A stretch of 11,555 bases of DNA from NCBI GenBank assembly GCA_023438325.1, contig JAEXRB010000333.1:1-11555 (forward strand), given 5' to 3'. The stretch's first letter is position 1. Each line of letters opens with the position of its first letter. A program made the position numbers and the translations under genes. Positions 1 through 6,708 of this stretch are shown here, one piece after another. Origin of the DNA: Pseudomonadota bacterium (GTDB taxonomy: Bacteria; Pseudomonadota; Gammaproteobacteria; Xanthomonadales; Xanthomonadaceae). The notes beneath the pieces are model-generated. The model was not told the origin of the DNA, did not search any database, and saw only the letters and a list, made by a program, of their open reading frames with translations.

Positions 1-1392
1 GCCTTGAACGGCGTGCTGCTCAATGCCGACTTCATCGACAACTCCGCCGGCGTGGATACCTCCGATCACGAGGTCAACATCAAGATCCTGCTCAACGATG
101 CGGTTGCGCATGATCAACTGGACACGCCGGCACGCAATGCCTTGCTGGCCAGCATGACCGACGAAGTCGCCCAGCTCGTGCTGTGGGACAACATTCGCCA
201 GAACCAGGCGTTGTCGGTGATGGAGCGCATGAGCGTGTCGCGGCTTGGCTCCAAGCAGCACTTCATCCGCACGCTGGAAAGTCAGGGGTTGCTGGATCGC
301 CAGATCGAGTATTTGCCATCGGATACCGAAATCGCCGAGCGCAAGGCGCGTGGCCAGGGCCTGACGCGGCCCGAGCTTGCGGTGCTTTTGTCGTACTCCA
401 AGATCGTGGTGTTCAATCAGTTGCTCGATTCGGACGTGCCGGAAGATCCGTTCCTCTCGGCGGAGCTCCAGCGCTACTTCCCCGAGCCGTTGCGCGAGCG
501 TTTTGCACCGAACATGCAGCGTCATCGCCTCAAGCGCGAAATCATCGCCACGGCGGTGACCAACTCGATGGTCAACCGCATGGGTGCGACGTTCTCGCTG
601 CGGATGCAGGAAGACACCGGTGAAAGTGCTGCGCAAGTGGCCAAGGCATACAGCATCGCGCGCGTGCTGGTGGATGCGCGTGACCTGTGGAACGGCATCG
701 ACGAACTCGATCACGTGGTGCCGGAAAGTGTCCAGCTCGATGCTCTGGCACTGATCTGGACGCAGGTGCGCGGCATGACGCGCTGGCTGCTGAATCTGCC
801 GGGCAAGACGCTGGATATCGCCGCCCTGGTGGAACGCTGCGGCGCGGGCATTGCGGCGTTGCGTTCCGGGTTGGACAAGGTGTTGAGCGAACAGGATCGC
901 CGCGACTATGCCGACGCGCGTGCGCGCTGGCTGGACGAGGGTTTCCCGCAGGTGATGGCCGAGCAACTGGCTGCCATGCCCTTCCTTGCTTGCGCGTTGG
1001 ATATCGTGCAGGTGGCACTGGAGCACGGCTTCGACGTGCTGGATGTGGCGAGCACCTACTTCGGCCTTGGGCAGTCGCTCAATCTGGCCTGGCTGGCACA
1101 GCGTCTTGACGAGCTGCCGGTGGAAGGGCGCTGGCATGCGCTTGCGCGTGGCTCGCTGCGCGACGAGTTGCAGACCCAGCAGAGCGCATTGGTGGCGCAG
1201 GTGCTGCACCACAGTGCTGGTTCGCCCTCCGAACGCCTCGCCGCATGGCTTGGGCGCGACGACACCGGGTTGCGCTTCACCCTCGCCATGCTCAACGAGA
1301 TGCGCAACCAGCGCGAGATGGACTATCCCACCGCATCGGTGGCGCTGCGCCGGGTGGCACAACTGGCCGCGCATCCGACCTCGCAGAGCTGA
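1..1392 (+). CDS. gdhB: NAD-dependent glutamate dehydrogenase (large ~1600-residue type), C-terminal part
   Basis: The reading frame is open from the first base and ends at TGA 1390-1392, giving the last 463 residues; the N-terminus and most of the catalytic core lie outside the window. The family oxidises L-glutamate to 2-oxoglutarate and ammonia with NAD+ in the cytoplasm, usually for amino-acid catabolism. Two blocks typical of this large bacterial family are visible: LNADFIDNSAGVDTSDHEVN near window residues 7-26, and GQGLTRPELAVLLSYSKI at about 118-135. The rest is the helical C-terminal region. The ordinary hexameric GDH is about 450 residues and lacks these blocks, so it is excluded. 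The symbol follows the Pseudomonas aeruginosa name for this type. The gene converges on the PaaX-like gene and shares a terminator with it. No frameshift is seen. Confidence 0.93.
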   Translation, partial: ALNGVLLNADFIDNSAGVDTSDHEVNIKILLNDAVAHDQLDTPARNALLASMTDEVAQLVLWDNIRQNQALSVMERMSVSRLGSKQHFIRTLESQGLLDRQIEYLPSDTEIAERKARGQGLTRPELAVLLSYSKIVVFNQLLDSDVPEDPFLSAELQRYFPEPLRERFAPNMQRHRLKREIIATAVTNSMVNRMGATFSLRMQEDTGESAAQVAKAYSIARVLVDARDLWNGIDELDHVVPESVQLDALALIWTQVRGMTRWLLNLPGKTLDIAALVERCGAGIAALRSGLDKVLSEQDRRDYADARARWLDEGFPQVMAEQLAAMPFLACALDIVQVALEHGFDVLDVASTYFGLGQSLNLAWLAQRLDELPVEGRWHALARGSLRDELQTQQSALVAQVLHHSAGSPSERLAAWLGRDDTGLRFTLAMLNEMRNQREMDYPTASVALRRVAQLAAHPTSQS

Positions 1393-1397
1393 TGCAC

Positions 1398-1413
1398 GCG
1401 CCCTTCGGGGCGC
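1398..1413 (+). other. UUCG-tetraloop hairpin after gdhB
   Basis: Six bases after the gdhB stop, GCGCCC-TTCG-GGGCGC forms a 6-bp all-GC stem with a C(UUCG)G loop, one of the most stable RNA tetraloops. It is not followed by a U run, so it is unlikely to terminate transcription alone. It probably protects the 3' end of the message or supports the larger terminator 8 bases downstream. The pairing is seen directly; the role is inferred. Confidence 0.55.
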
Positions 1414-1421
1414 AGGAAAAG

Positions 1422-1459
1422 AACGCCTCGTACCGCAGTCTGTGGCGGTACGAGGCGTT
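1422..1459. terminator. Bidirectional Rho-independent terminator between gdhB and the PaaX-like gene
   Basis: A perfect 15-bp inverted repeat (AACGCCTCGTACCGC at 1422-1436, its complement at 1445-1459) encloses an 8-base loop. On the plus strand it runs into TTTTT (1458-1462); on the minus strand it runs into a T run opposite AAAA 1417-1420. It can therefore end transcription from both convergent genes. The minus-strand stop codon (1462-1464) lies directly against the stem. Confidence 0.92.
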
Positions 1460-1461
1460 TT

Positions 1462-2268
1462 TCATTTGGGCAGGGCAAGAAATCGACGCCAGATGTCTTG
1501 TCCTGCCGCATCGTAGTCAAGCATGGCGTCGACAAAGGCGCGTCGCTCTGCGGTGGCAACCAGCGGCTCGGGCAGCAGCGGATCGAACACCAGCGTGCGC
1601 AGGGCGTGATCGCCGATCAGGTAGCTTTCTCGCGCCGCGTTTTCCAGCGGCAGGGCAGGCAATCGCCCGAGTGAGGCTTGCAGCGACTTGCGGCCATTGC
1701 GATAGCCTTGCTCCAGCTTGTCCGCCTTCCAGAGACGGCGCGCACGGGTTTCGGTGCGAGCATCGAAGGCGCTGGCCACAAATACCGCTGCATCGCGCTC
1801 CAGACCCAGGGATTGCAGGCGGGCGCGGGCCAGCGATACTCCGCCGGTCAGGTTGTCGGGGCGAATGAAAAGGCCATCGTCGAGCGCGCGCATGCCGAGC
1901 AGCGCAAAGGCGCGTGCCCGATTTCTTGCCGCGCTGCGATCACCCCGGGACATGCTCGAAACGGAAACGGCGATCCAATCGCCTTGCCAAGGACGCAGGC
2001 GTTGCTCGGCATCGCGCCAGGACGCCACGTCGTTGCCTAGCGCGCGCGTGGCACGCCCCAGTCGATAGCTGCCGCGTTCGACATTCTCGATGCGCCCGCT
2101 GGCCTGCAACCGCGTCAGCGCCACGCGCATGCTGTTGGTTGAAATGCCGAACAACGCGCCGGCGCGGATCGCCGCTGCCGCATCCAGTGCGCCGCCATCT
2201 GCGGCGAGCAGCAAGCGGAGCAGGAGTTGTCTGGCGCTGGGTGATGTCGATGACACGGCGGCTGGCAT
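1462..2268 (-). CDS. PaaX-like transcriptional regulator
   Basis: A 268-residue protein with the PaaX layout. An N-terminal winged-helix domain (about 10-75) has its recognition helix in FGISTNSMRVALTRLQASGR (40-59). A central segment contains RPWQGDW (92-98). The C-terminal domain has FDPLLPEPL (228-236), like the DPxLPxxL signature of PaaX proteins. PaaX represses phenylacetate catabolism and is released by phenylacetyl-CoA. The ligand here is unknown, but the divergent genes make and use acyl-CoA, so an acyl-CoA effector is a reasonable inference. No PaaK or paaABCDE ring-oxidation genes are nearby, so the symbol paaX is withheld. The ATG at 2268 has no good Shine-Dalgarno sequence; no in-frame alternative looks better. 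It probably controls the divergent operon and itself through the palindromic region 2290-2370. Confidence 0.85.
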   Translation of the reverse strand: MPAAVSSTSPSARQLLLRLLLAADGGALDAAAAIRAGALFGISTNSMRVALTRLQASGRIENVERGSYRLGRATRALGNDVASWRDAEQRLRPWQGDWIAVSVSSMSRGDRSAARNRARAFALLGMRALDDGLFIRPDNLTGGVSLARARLQSLGLERDAAVFVASAFDARTETRARRLWKADKLEQGYRNGRKSLQASLGRLPALPLENAARESYLIGDHALRTLVFDPLLPEPLVATAERRAFVDAMLDYDAAGQDIWRRFLALPK

Positions 2269-2289
2269 GGGAGTGTTCTGGTTCGACTA

Positions 2290-2313
2290 TGCATGTTTGC
2301 GGGTGTACATGCA
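2290..2313. promoter_or_regulatory. Inverted repeat TGCATGT-N10-ACATGCA in the PaaX-like gene leader
   Basis: Perfect 7-base arms at 2290-2296 and 2307-2313 are separated by 10 bases. The site lies between the predicted minus-strand transcription start (about 2325) and the start codon (2268). It could be a protein-binding site or an RNA hairpin in the leader. It overlaps the 2309-2325 palindrome, so the two structures exclude each other in RNA. The symmetry is seen directly; the role is inferred. Confidence 0.4.
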
Positions 2314-2325
2314 GCGGTGCTGCAT
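2309..2325. promoter_or_regulatory. 17-bp palindrome at the predicted start of the PaaX-like transcript
   Basis: ATGCAGC-GGT-GCTGCAT is a perfect 7-base inverted repeat with a 3-base spacer, centred at 2317, next to the predicted transcription start of the minus-strand gene. Its size and placement suit a dimeric repressor site. Its sequence differs from the 2341-2359 palindrome, so a second regulator, or an RNA hairpin, is possible. Confidence 0.45.
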
Positions 2326-2331
2326 CGTTAC

Positions 2332-2358
2332 ATTACATCTATTGGCACATTGTGCTAA
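2332..2358 (-). promoter_or_regulatory. Predicted sigma-70 promoter of the PaaX-like gene
   Basis: Read on the minus strand, -35 TTAGCA (2358-2353) and -10 TGTAAT (2337-2332, five of six matches to TATAAT) are 15 bases apart. The spacer is a little short. The start would be near 2325, giving a leader of about 57 bases. The promoter interlocks with the plus-strand one and uses the mirror image of the same -10 sequence. Confidence 0.5.
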
Positions 2359-2359
2359 T
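2341..2359. promoter_or_regulatory. 19-bp operator-like palindrome between divergent promoters
   Basis: ATTgGCACA-T-TGTGCtAAT is symmetric about base 2350, with 8 of 9 pairs matching. It contains the -35 boxes of both divergent promoters. It is flanked by CATTACAT (2331-2338) and ATGTAATG (2363-2370), an 8-base perfect inverted repeat with almost the same centre, which supplies both -10 boxes. A dimer bound here would block both promoters. The PaaX-like protein is the obvious candidate, by proximity only. Confidence 0.6.
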
Positions 2360-2369
2360 GATATGTAAT
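2342..2369 (+). promoter_or_regulatory. Predicted sigma-70 promoter of the acyl-CoA dehydrogenase-ligase operon
   Basis: -35 TTGGCA (2342-2347, five of six to TTGACA) and -10 TGTAAT (2364-2369, five of six to TATAAT) are separated by 16 bases. The start would be near 2376, giving a short leader that carries GGAG at 2383-2386, seven bases before the ATG. This is the best-matching promoter in the window, and it lies inside the operator-like palindrome. Confidence 0.65.
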
Positions 2370-2393
2370 GTTTTCGGCTTTCGGAGTCATGCC

Positions 2394-4040
2394 ATGTCGG
2401 TGAAGGAGCATTTCCTCACGCACGAAGTCGGCAATCAGCCGCAACCGCTGCCACCCTGCAATCTGTGGCGGGTGGACACGCCATTGCAGGAGGCCGTGGC
2501 GCGCCATGGCGGCGCCTGGGGTGCCGGGCACCTGGATGTTCACGGCGCGCTGGCCGGTGGCGAGTTGATGGAGCTGGGCGATCAGGCCAATCGCCACAAG
2601 CCGACGTTCCATCCCTTCGACCGCCATGGCCGGCGCATCGATCACGTCGAGTTCCATCCGGCCTATCACGACGTGATGCGGCATGCGATGGCGGCAGGAG
2701 TGCACAGTTTTTCCTGGCGACACGAGGATCGTGCCGGTGCACATGTGGTGCGTACGGCCTTGATGTATCTCAACAGCCAACCGGAAGCGGGAACCGGCTG
2801 CCCGCTGACCATGACGCACGCGGCCATTCCCAGCCTGCGCACCACGCCTGCCATAGCTGAGGAGTGGATTCCGCGCCTCACTGCGACCCAATACGATGCG
2901 CGCGCCATTCCTGCGGCACGCAAAACCGCCTGTACCATCGGCATGGGCATGACCGAAAAACAGGGCGGTTCGGATGTGCGCAGCAACACCACGCGCGCGC
3001 TTCGGCAGGCCGATGGCAGTCACGAGCTGGTCGGACACAAGTTCTTCTTCTCCGCACCGATGTGCGACGCGCATCTGGTGCTGGCACAAGCCGAGGCGGG
3101 ACTGAGCTGTTTCCTCGTGCCGCGCGTGATGCCGGATGGCACGCTCAACGCGGTGCGCATCCAGCGCCTCAAAGACAAGCTCGGCGACTGGAGCAACGCT
3201 TCCTCGGAAGTGGAGTTTCTGGGGGCGGAGGCGCACTTGGTCGGTGCGGAAGGGCGAGGCGTCGCCACCATTCTGGAGATGGTGGCGCTGACCAGGCTGG
3301 ATTGCATCACCGGCTCCGCCGCCGGCATGCGTCAGGCCTTGGTGCAGGTGATGCACCATGTGCGCCAGCGCCGCGCATTCGGCCGCCTGCTGATCGAGCA
3401 GCCCTTGATGCGCAATGTGCTGGGCGATCTGGCGCTGGAAAGCGAGGCAGCAGTCGCCATGGCGATGCGGGTGGCGGCGGCCGTGGATGCCTCGCCACGC
3501 GATCCGCGCGAGGCAGCCTTTGCCCGCGTTGCCACGGCCATTGGCAAGTATTGGGTTTGCAAACGTGCGCCCGGTTTCGTCAACGAGGCGCAGGAATGCC
3601 TGGGCGGGATTGGTTACGTCGAGGAAAACATCCTGCCGCGCCTGTATCGGCAGGCGCCGTTGAATTCGATCTGGGAAGGCAGCGGCAACGTGCAGTGCCT
3701 CGATGTGCTGCGGGCTTTCCGCAGGGAGCCCGAAACACGCGATGCGCTGTTGGGGGAGTTGTTGCAGGCGCGTGGCGCGCATCCGGATTTCGATCTGCAA
3801 CTGAACGCCCTGATGAGCGCCTTCAACGACCTCGACGCGCTGGAAATGCGCAGTCGTCATGTGGTCGAACGCATGGCATTGCTGCTGCAAGCCTCGCTGC
3901 TGTTCCAGTCCGGCCAGGCCGCGATGGCCGAGACGTTCTGCCGCGCCCGGCTCGGCAATGAACGCAGTCTTGTCTATGGCGCACTGGATACGCAGGCACC
4001 TGTCGCCGCGTTGATCGCACGCGCCCTGCCGGAACTTTGA
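2394..4040 (+). CDS. aidB: AidB-family acyl-CoA dehydrogenase
   Basis: A 548-residue FAD enzyme close in length to E. coli AidB (541 as I recall it). Family blocks run throughout: the N-terminal NQPQPL (14-19), GMGMTEKQGGSDVRSNTT (183-200), GHKFFFSAP (214-222), LKDKLGDWSNASSEVEF (259-275), RAFGRLLIEQPLMR (327-340), ECLGGIGYVEE (401-411) and NSIWEGSGNVQCLDVLR (424-440). E428 in IWEGSGN sits where the catalytic base of acyl-CoA dehydrogenases lies. E. coli AidB has weak isovaleryl-CoA dehydrogenase activity and is linked to the alkylation response. Here the gene is instead beside an acyl-CoA ligase gene and a PaaX-like gene, 11 bases ahead of the ligase start, so a role in acyl-CoA oxidation seems more likely. 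The start is chosen from GGAG at 2383-2386 and the AidB-like N-terminus; the open frame further upstream overlaps the promoter. The in vivo substrate is unknown. Confidence 0.9.
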   Translation: MSVKEHFLTHEVGNQPQPLPPCNLWRVDTPLQEAVARHGGAWGAGHLDVHGALAGGELMELGDQANRHKPTFHPFDRHGRRIDHVEFHPAYHDVMRHAMAAGVHSFSWRHEDRAGAHVVRTALMYLNSQPEAGTGCPLTMTHAAIPSLRTTPAIAEEWIPRLTATQYDARAIPAARKTACTIGMGMTEKQGGSDVRSNTTRALRQADGSHELVGHKFFFSAPMCDAHLVLAQAEAGLSCFLVPRVMPDGTLNAVRIQRLKDKLGDWSNASSEVEFLGAEAHLVGAEGRGVATILEMVALTRLDCITGSAAGMRQALVQVMHHVRQRRAFGRLLIEQPLMRNVLGDLALESEAAVAMAMRVAAAVDASPRDPREAAFARVATAIGKYWVCKRAPGFVNEAQECLGGIGYVEENILPRLYRQAPLNSIWEGSGNVQCLDVLRAFRREPETRDALLGELLQARGAHPDFDLQLNALMSAFNDLDALEMRSRHVVERMALLLQASLLFQSGQAAMAETFCRARLGNERSLVYGALDTQAPVAALIARALPEL

Positions 4041-4051
4041 GGGAGGTGCGC
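4041..4051 (+). promoter_or_regulatory. Ribosome binding site that sets the ligase start
   Basis: GGGAGGT (4041-4047) follows the dehydrogenase stop codon directly and lies four bases before ATG 4052. A TTG at 4037 in the same frame overlaps the upstream stop but has no such site, so ATG 4052 is preferred. The 11-base gap indicates co-transcription. Confidence 0.75.
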
Positions 4052-5560
4052 ATGAACCTGCAACTTGGCCAATTGCTGGCGCAGCGCGCCGAACTGACGC
4101 CGCATCGTGAAGCCTTCGTGGCGTCGGACGGGCGCTGGACGTGGGCCGAATTCGAGCAGCGCTGCCGAGCGTTTTCCGCCTGGCTGATCGCGCAAGGTGT
4201 GCAGGAAGGCGATCGCGTGGCAATCCTGGCGCGCAACAGCGAGTTCCTGGTCAATGCGCTGTTCGCCGTGGCGCGCACAGGCGCCATTGCGGTGGTGATG
4301 AACTGGCGGCTTCAGCCTGCGGAACTTGAGTACATCCTTGGCGACAGCGATCCGGTGGGGCTGCTGTATGAGGATGTTTTCGAGGCGGTCGCGCAGGACT
4401 TGCAGGCGACGCGGTCGCTGCGGTTTTCGTTGTGTCGGGGCGGTGCGCGCGATGGCTATGCGGCAGCCATCGCAACGTCGACCGAGGGTGTTCAGGTCAC
4501 GCGCGGGCCGGGCGGAAAAGCCTGCGCGGCCATCATGTACACCTCGGGCACCACCGGGCGTCCGAAAGGAGCGATGCTGCCGCACGAAGCGCTGGTCTGG
4601 ACCGCGCAGGCCAATGCCGCCAGCCTGGTGTGGCACCACGATCACCGTTTTCTTCTGGTCGCGCCGTTGTTCCATATCGGCGGTCTTTCACCGTTGATCA
4701 CGAATGTCCTGACAGGTTGCAGCACGGTGCTCCTGCCGGAGTTCGACCCGGTGAAGGTATGGCAGGTCATTGCCGAAGAGCGCATCACCACGATGATGTG
4801 CGTGCCATTGATGTTGCAGGCGTTGTTGATGGTGGCGCAGAAGATGCCGGTGGATGCTTCCAGTTTGGTCAGCGTGACCTGTGGCGCATCGCCCGTGCCT
4901 GTGGAGTTGATCGAGGCGGCCCGGGCAAAGGGCATTTTCGTGCAGCAGGTTTACGGCATCACCGAGTTTTGCGGGGCCACGTGTTTCTGGACGCGGGAAA
5001 TGGGTATCGAGCACGCCCATACCCAAGGCAAACCGGCCATGTTCTGCGAGGTGAAGGTGGTCGATCCGATCACGCTTCAGTCGCTTCCCGGTGGCGAGGA
5101 TGGCGAGCTTTGGTGTCGTGGCCCGATGTGCTTTTCCGGGTATTGGCGCAATCAAAGCGCCACCCAGGCGGCGTTGCATGCGGGCTGGTATCGCAGCGGC
5201 GACATTGCGCGCATCGATGCGCAAGGGTTTGTGGTGATCGTGGACCGGCTCAAGGATTTGATCATCAGCGGTGGCGAGAACATCTATCCGGCCGAACTGG
5301 AGGCGGTGATCGCCTCGTTGCCGGGTGTTGCCGAGGTGGCCGTGATCGGCCGTGCGGATGATCGCTGGGGCGAGGTGCCGGTGGCCTGTGTGGTACGTCG
5401 TCCAGAAGCTGCGATTGGCGCGGCAGATGTGGTGCAGATCTGCCGCGAGAAGCTGGCCGGGTACAAGTGCGTCAAGGCGGTGGAGTTCGTCGAGGCCTTG
5501 CCGCGCAACCCCGTTGGCAAGGTACTCAAGCAGGAGTTGCGCAGGCGCGGATCAGCCTGA
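4052..5560 (+). CDS. Acyl-CoA synthetase (AMP-forming, FadD-like)
   Basis: A 502-residue member of the ANL adenylating superfamily, a normal length for a medium- or long-chain acyl-CoA ligase. It would activate a carboxylic acid with ATP to an acyl-adenylate and then to the CoA thioester, in the cytoplasm. Visible motifs are the P-loop YTSGTTGRPKGAML (163-176), YGITEFCG (301-308), GWYRSGD (378-384), VDRLKDLIISGGENIYPAEL (397-416) and NPVGKVLKQELRRR (486-499), with the catalytic lysine at K490. No signal peptide or membrane segment is seen. Chain length and substrate cannot be read from sequence. It lacks the features of PaaK-type phenylacetate ligases. Operon position suggests its product, or a derivative, is the substrate of the AidB-like enzyme and possibly the ligand of the PaaX-like regulator. 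Confidence 0.9.
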   Translation: MNLQLGQLLAQRAELTPHREAFVASDGRWTWAEFEQRCRAFSAWLIAQGVQEGDRVAILARNSEFLVNALFAVARTGAIAVVMNWRLQPAELEYILGDSDPVGLLYEDVFEAVAQDLQATRSLRFSLCRGGARDGYAAAIATSTEGVQVTRGPGGKACAAIMYTSGTTGRPKGAMLPHEALVWTAQANAASLVWHHDHRFLLVAPLFHIGGLSPLITNVLTGCSTVLLPEFDPVKVWQVIAEERITTMMCVPLMLQALLMVAQKMPVDASSLVSVTCGASPVPVELIEAARAKGIFVQQVYGITEFCGATCFWTREMGIEHAHTQGKPAMFCEVKVVDPITLQSLPGGEDGELWCRGPMCFSGYWRNQSATQAALHAGWYRSGDIARIDAQGFVVIVDRLKDLIISGGENIYPAELEAVIASLPGVAEVAVIGRADDRWGEVPVACVVRRPEAAIGAADVVQICREKLAGYKCVKAVEFVEALPRNPVGKVLKQELRRRGSA

Positions 5561-5618
5561 GACATCGGCGCCGGTGAACGTCAGGCCGCCGGGGCCGCGT
5601 CATCCGTGCAGCGGCGGT

Positions 5619-5636
5619 GGCGCATGCCGATGCGCC
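5619..5636. other. Hairpin between the convergent ligase gene and ispB
   Basis: GGCGCAT-GCCG-ATGCGCC is a 7-bp perfect stem with a 4-base loop, in the 80-base gap between the convergent genes and five bases from the ispB stop. There is no U run on either side, so it is not a canonical Rho-independent terminator. It may stabilise 3' ends or act with Rho. I see nothing else in the gap. Confidence 0.4.
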
Positions 5637-5640
5637 TGTG

Positions 5641-6654
5641 TCAGTAGTGGCGGTCCACTGCGTAGCGCGTCAGGCCGCGCAAAGCTGCCGTCCAGTCATT
5701 GTCGGGCAGTGGCGCGAGCGCGTTTTCGGCAGCGCGGGCGTAGTCGTGTGCGCGTTGGCGGCTGTAGGCGATGCTGTCGGCCTTGTCGATGGCGGTCAGC
5801 ACTTCGGGCATGGCCGTGCTGTCGCCTCGTTCGACAATTTCGCGCAGACGCTGGCGGGCCGGCGCTTCGGCGTGAGCGATGGCGTGGATCAATGGCAGGG
5901 TGGCCTTGCCCTCGGCCAGATCATCGCCGAGGTTTTTGCCCATCGTGCTGGCATCGGCGGTGTAATCGAGCACATCGTCGGCAATCTGGAAGGCATAGCC
6001 CAGATTCAGGCCATAGTCGTACAGGGCCGCGCCAAAGTGCTCGTCGGCATCGCACAGTGTCGCGCCCAGGCGAGTGGCGGCGGCGAACAGCACCGCAGTC
6101 TTGCGTTCGATCACGCGCAGGTAGGCGGCTTCGTCGGTATCGGGATTGTTGACATGCAGCAGTTGCAAGACCTCGCCTTCGGCGATGGCGTTGGTGGTGT
6201 TGGCCAGGATCTGCATCACGGCCATGCGATCCAGTTCCACCATCAACTGGAAGCTGCGCGAGTACAGGAAATCCCCGACCAGCACGCTCGCGGCGTTGCC
6301 CCAAAGGGCGTTGGCGGTCTTGCGGCCACGGCGCAGGTCCGATTCGTCCACCACGTCGTCGTGCAACAGGGTGGAGGTATGGATGAACTCGATGATCGCA
6401 GCCAGTTGCAAGTGATCGCGCCCGCCGTAGCCGAGCGCGCGCGCGGCGATCAGGTGCAGTTGCGGACGCAAGCGCTTGCCGCCGGCGCTGACGATGTGTT
6501 CGCCGATCTGATTGATGAGCAGCACGTCCGAGGCCAGTCGGGTGCGGATCAGCGCATCCACGCCGGCGAGGTCGTCGTGGACCAGGCGTTGGGTGTCGGC
6601 AAAGGAGAGCGTGCGCGCAGCGCGGGCTGATGCGGGGGAGTCTGCGATGGTCAT
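5641..6654 (-). CDS. ispB: Octaprenyl diphosphate synthase
   Basis: A 337-residue trans-polyprenyl diphosphate synthase. It extends farnesyl diphosphate with isopentenyl diphosphate to make the ubiquinone side chain, in the cytoplasm. Motifs are GGKRLRP (58-64), the first aspartate-rich motif DDVVDESDLRRG (99-110), AEGEVLQL (158-165), GYAFQIADDVLDY with the second DDxxD (226-230), and GKNLGDDLAEGKATLPL (239-255). The fifth residue before the first motif is the small S94, as expected for long-chain synthases. Similarity to E. coli IspB (as I recall its sequence) runs from about residue 20 to the end, with some 14 extra residues at the N-terminus. The gene stands alone, divergent from ssb and convergent with the ligase gene. 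No Shine-Dalgarno sequence precedes ATG 6654, and a TATAAT box ends six bases before it, so the message may be leaderless. Confidence 0.95.
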   Translation of the reverse strand: MTIADSPASARAARTLSFADTQRLVHDDLAGVDALIRTRLASDVLLINQIGEHIVSAGGKRLRPQLHLIAARALGYGGRDHLQLAAIIEFIHTSTLLHDDVVDESDLRRGRKTANALWGNAASVLVGDFLYSRSFQLMVELDRMAVMQILANTTNAIAEGEVLQLLHVNNPDTDEAAYLRVIERKTAVLFAAATRLGATLCDADEHFGAALYDYGLNLGYAFQIADDVLDYTADASTMGKNLGDDLAEGKATLPLIHAIAHAEAPARQRLREIVERGDSTAMPEVLTAIDKADSIAYSRQRAHDYARAAENALAPLPDNDWTAALRGLTRYAVDRHY

Positions 6655-6660
6655 GAGGCG

Positions 6661-6666
6661 ATTATA
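6661..6666 (-). promoter_or_regulatory. Predicted -10 box of ispB
   Basis: Read on the minus strand this is a perfect TATAAT, followed by six bases (CGCCTC) and the ispB ATG. Initiation usually falls about seven bases past the -10 box, which would put the transcription start at the A of the ATG. The -35 region is poor at 16 to 18-base spacings, so the promoter is uncertain. Confidence 0.45.
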
Positions 6667-6708
6667 ACGGCCGCTTGCGACTTCTCCGATGGTGGCTCGT
6701 CGCGGCGA

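Noticed and set aside
1462..2268. Calling the regulator paaX itself
   Set aside because: The fold signatures fit PaaX, but there is no phenylacetate degradation cluster or PaaK-type ligase next to it, so the effector and target pathway are unproven.
1914..2393. Upstream extension of the dehydrogenase frame (in-frame ATG at 1914)
   Set aside because: It would run through the PaaX-like gene and the promoter region. The AidB-like N-terminus and GGAG fix the start at 2394.
2355..4223. 622-codon open frame on the minus strand opposite the dehydrogenase gene
   Set aside because: It mirrors the codon structure of a well-supported gene in GC-rich DNA, has low-complexity His/Arg/Gln-rich translation and shows no family motif.
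5617..6630. 337-codon open frame on the plus strand opposite ispB
   Set aside because: Antisense shadow of ispB, which carries all the expected catalytic motifs. The translation is a Gly/Val/Gln-rich artefact.
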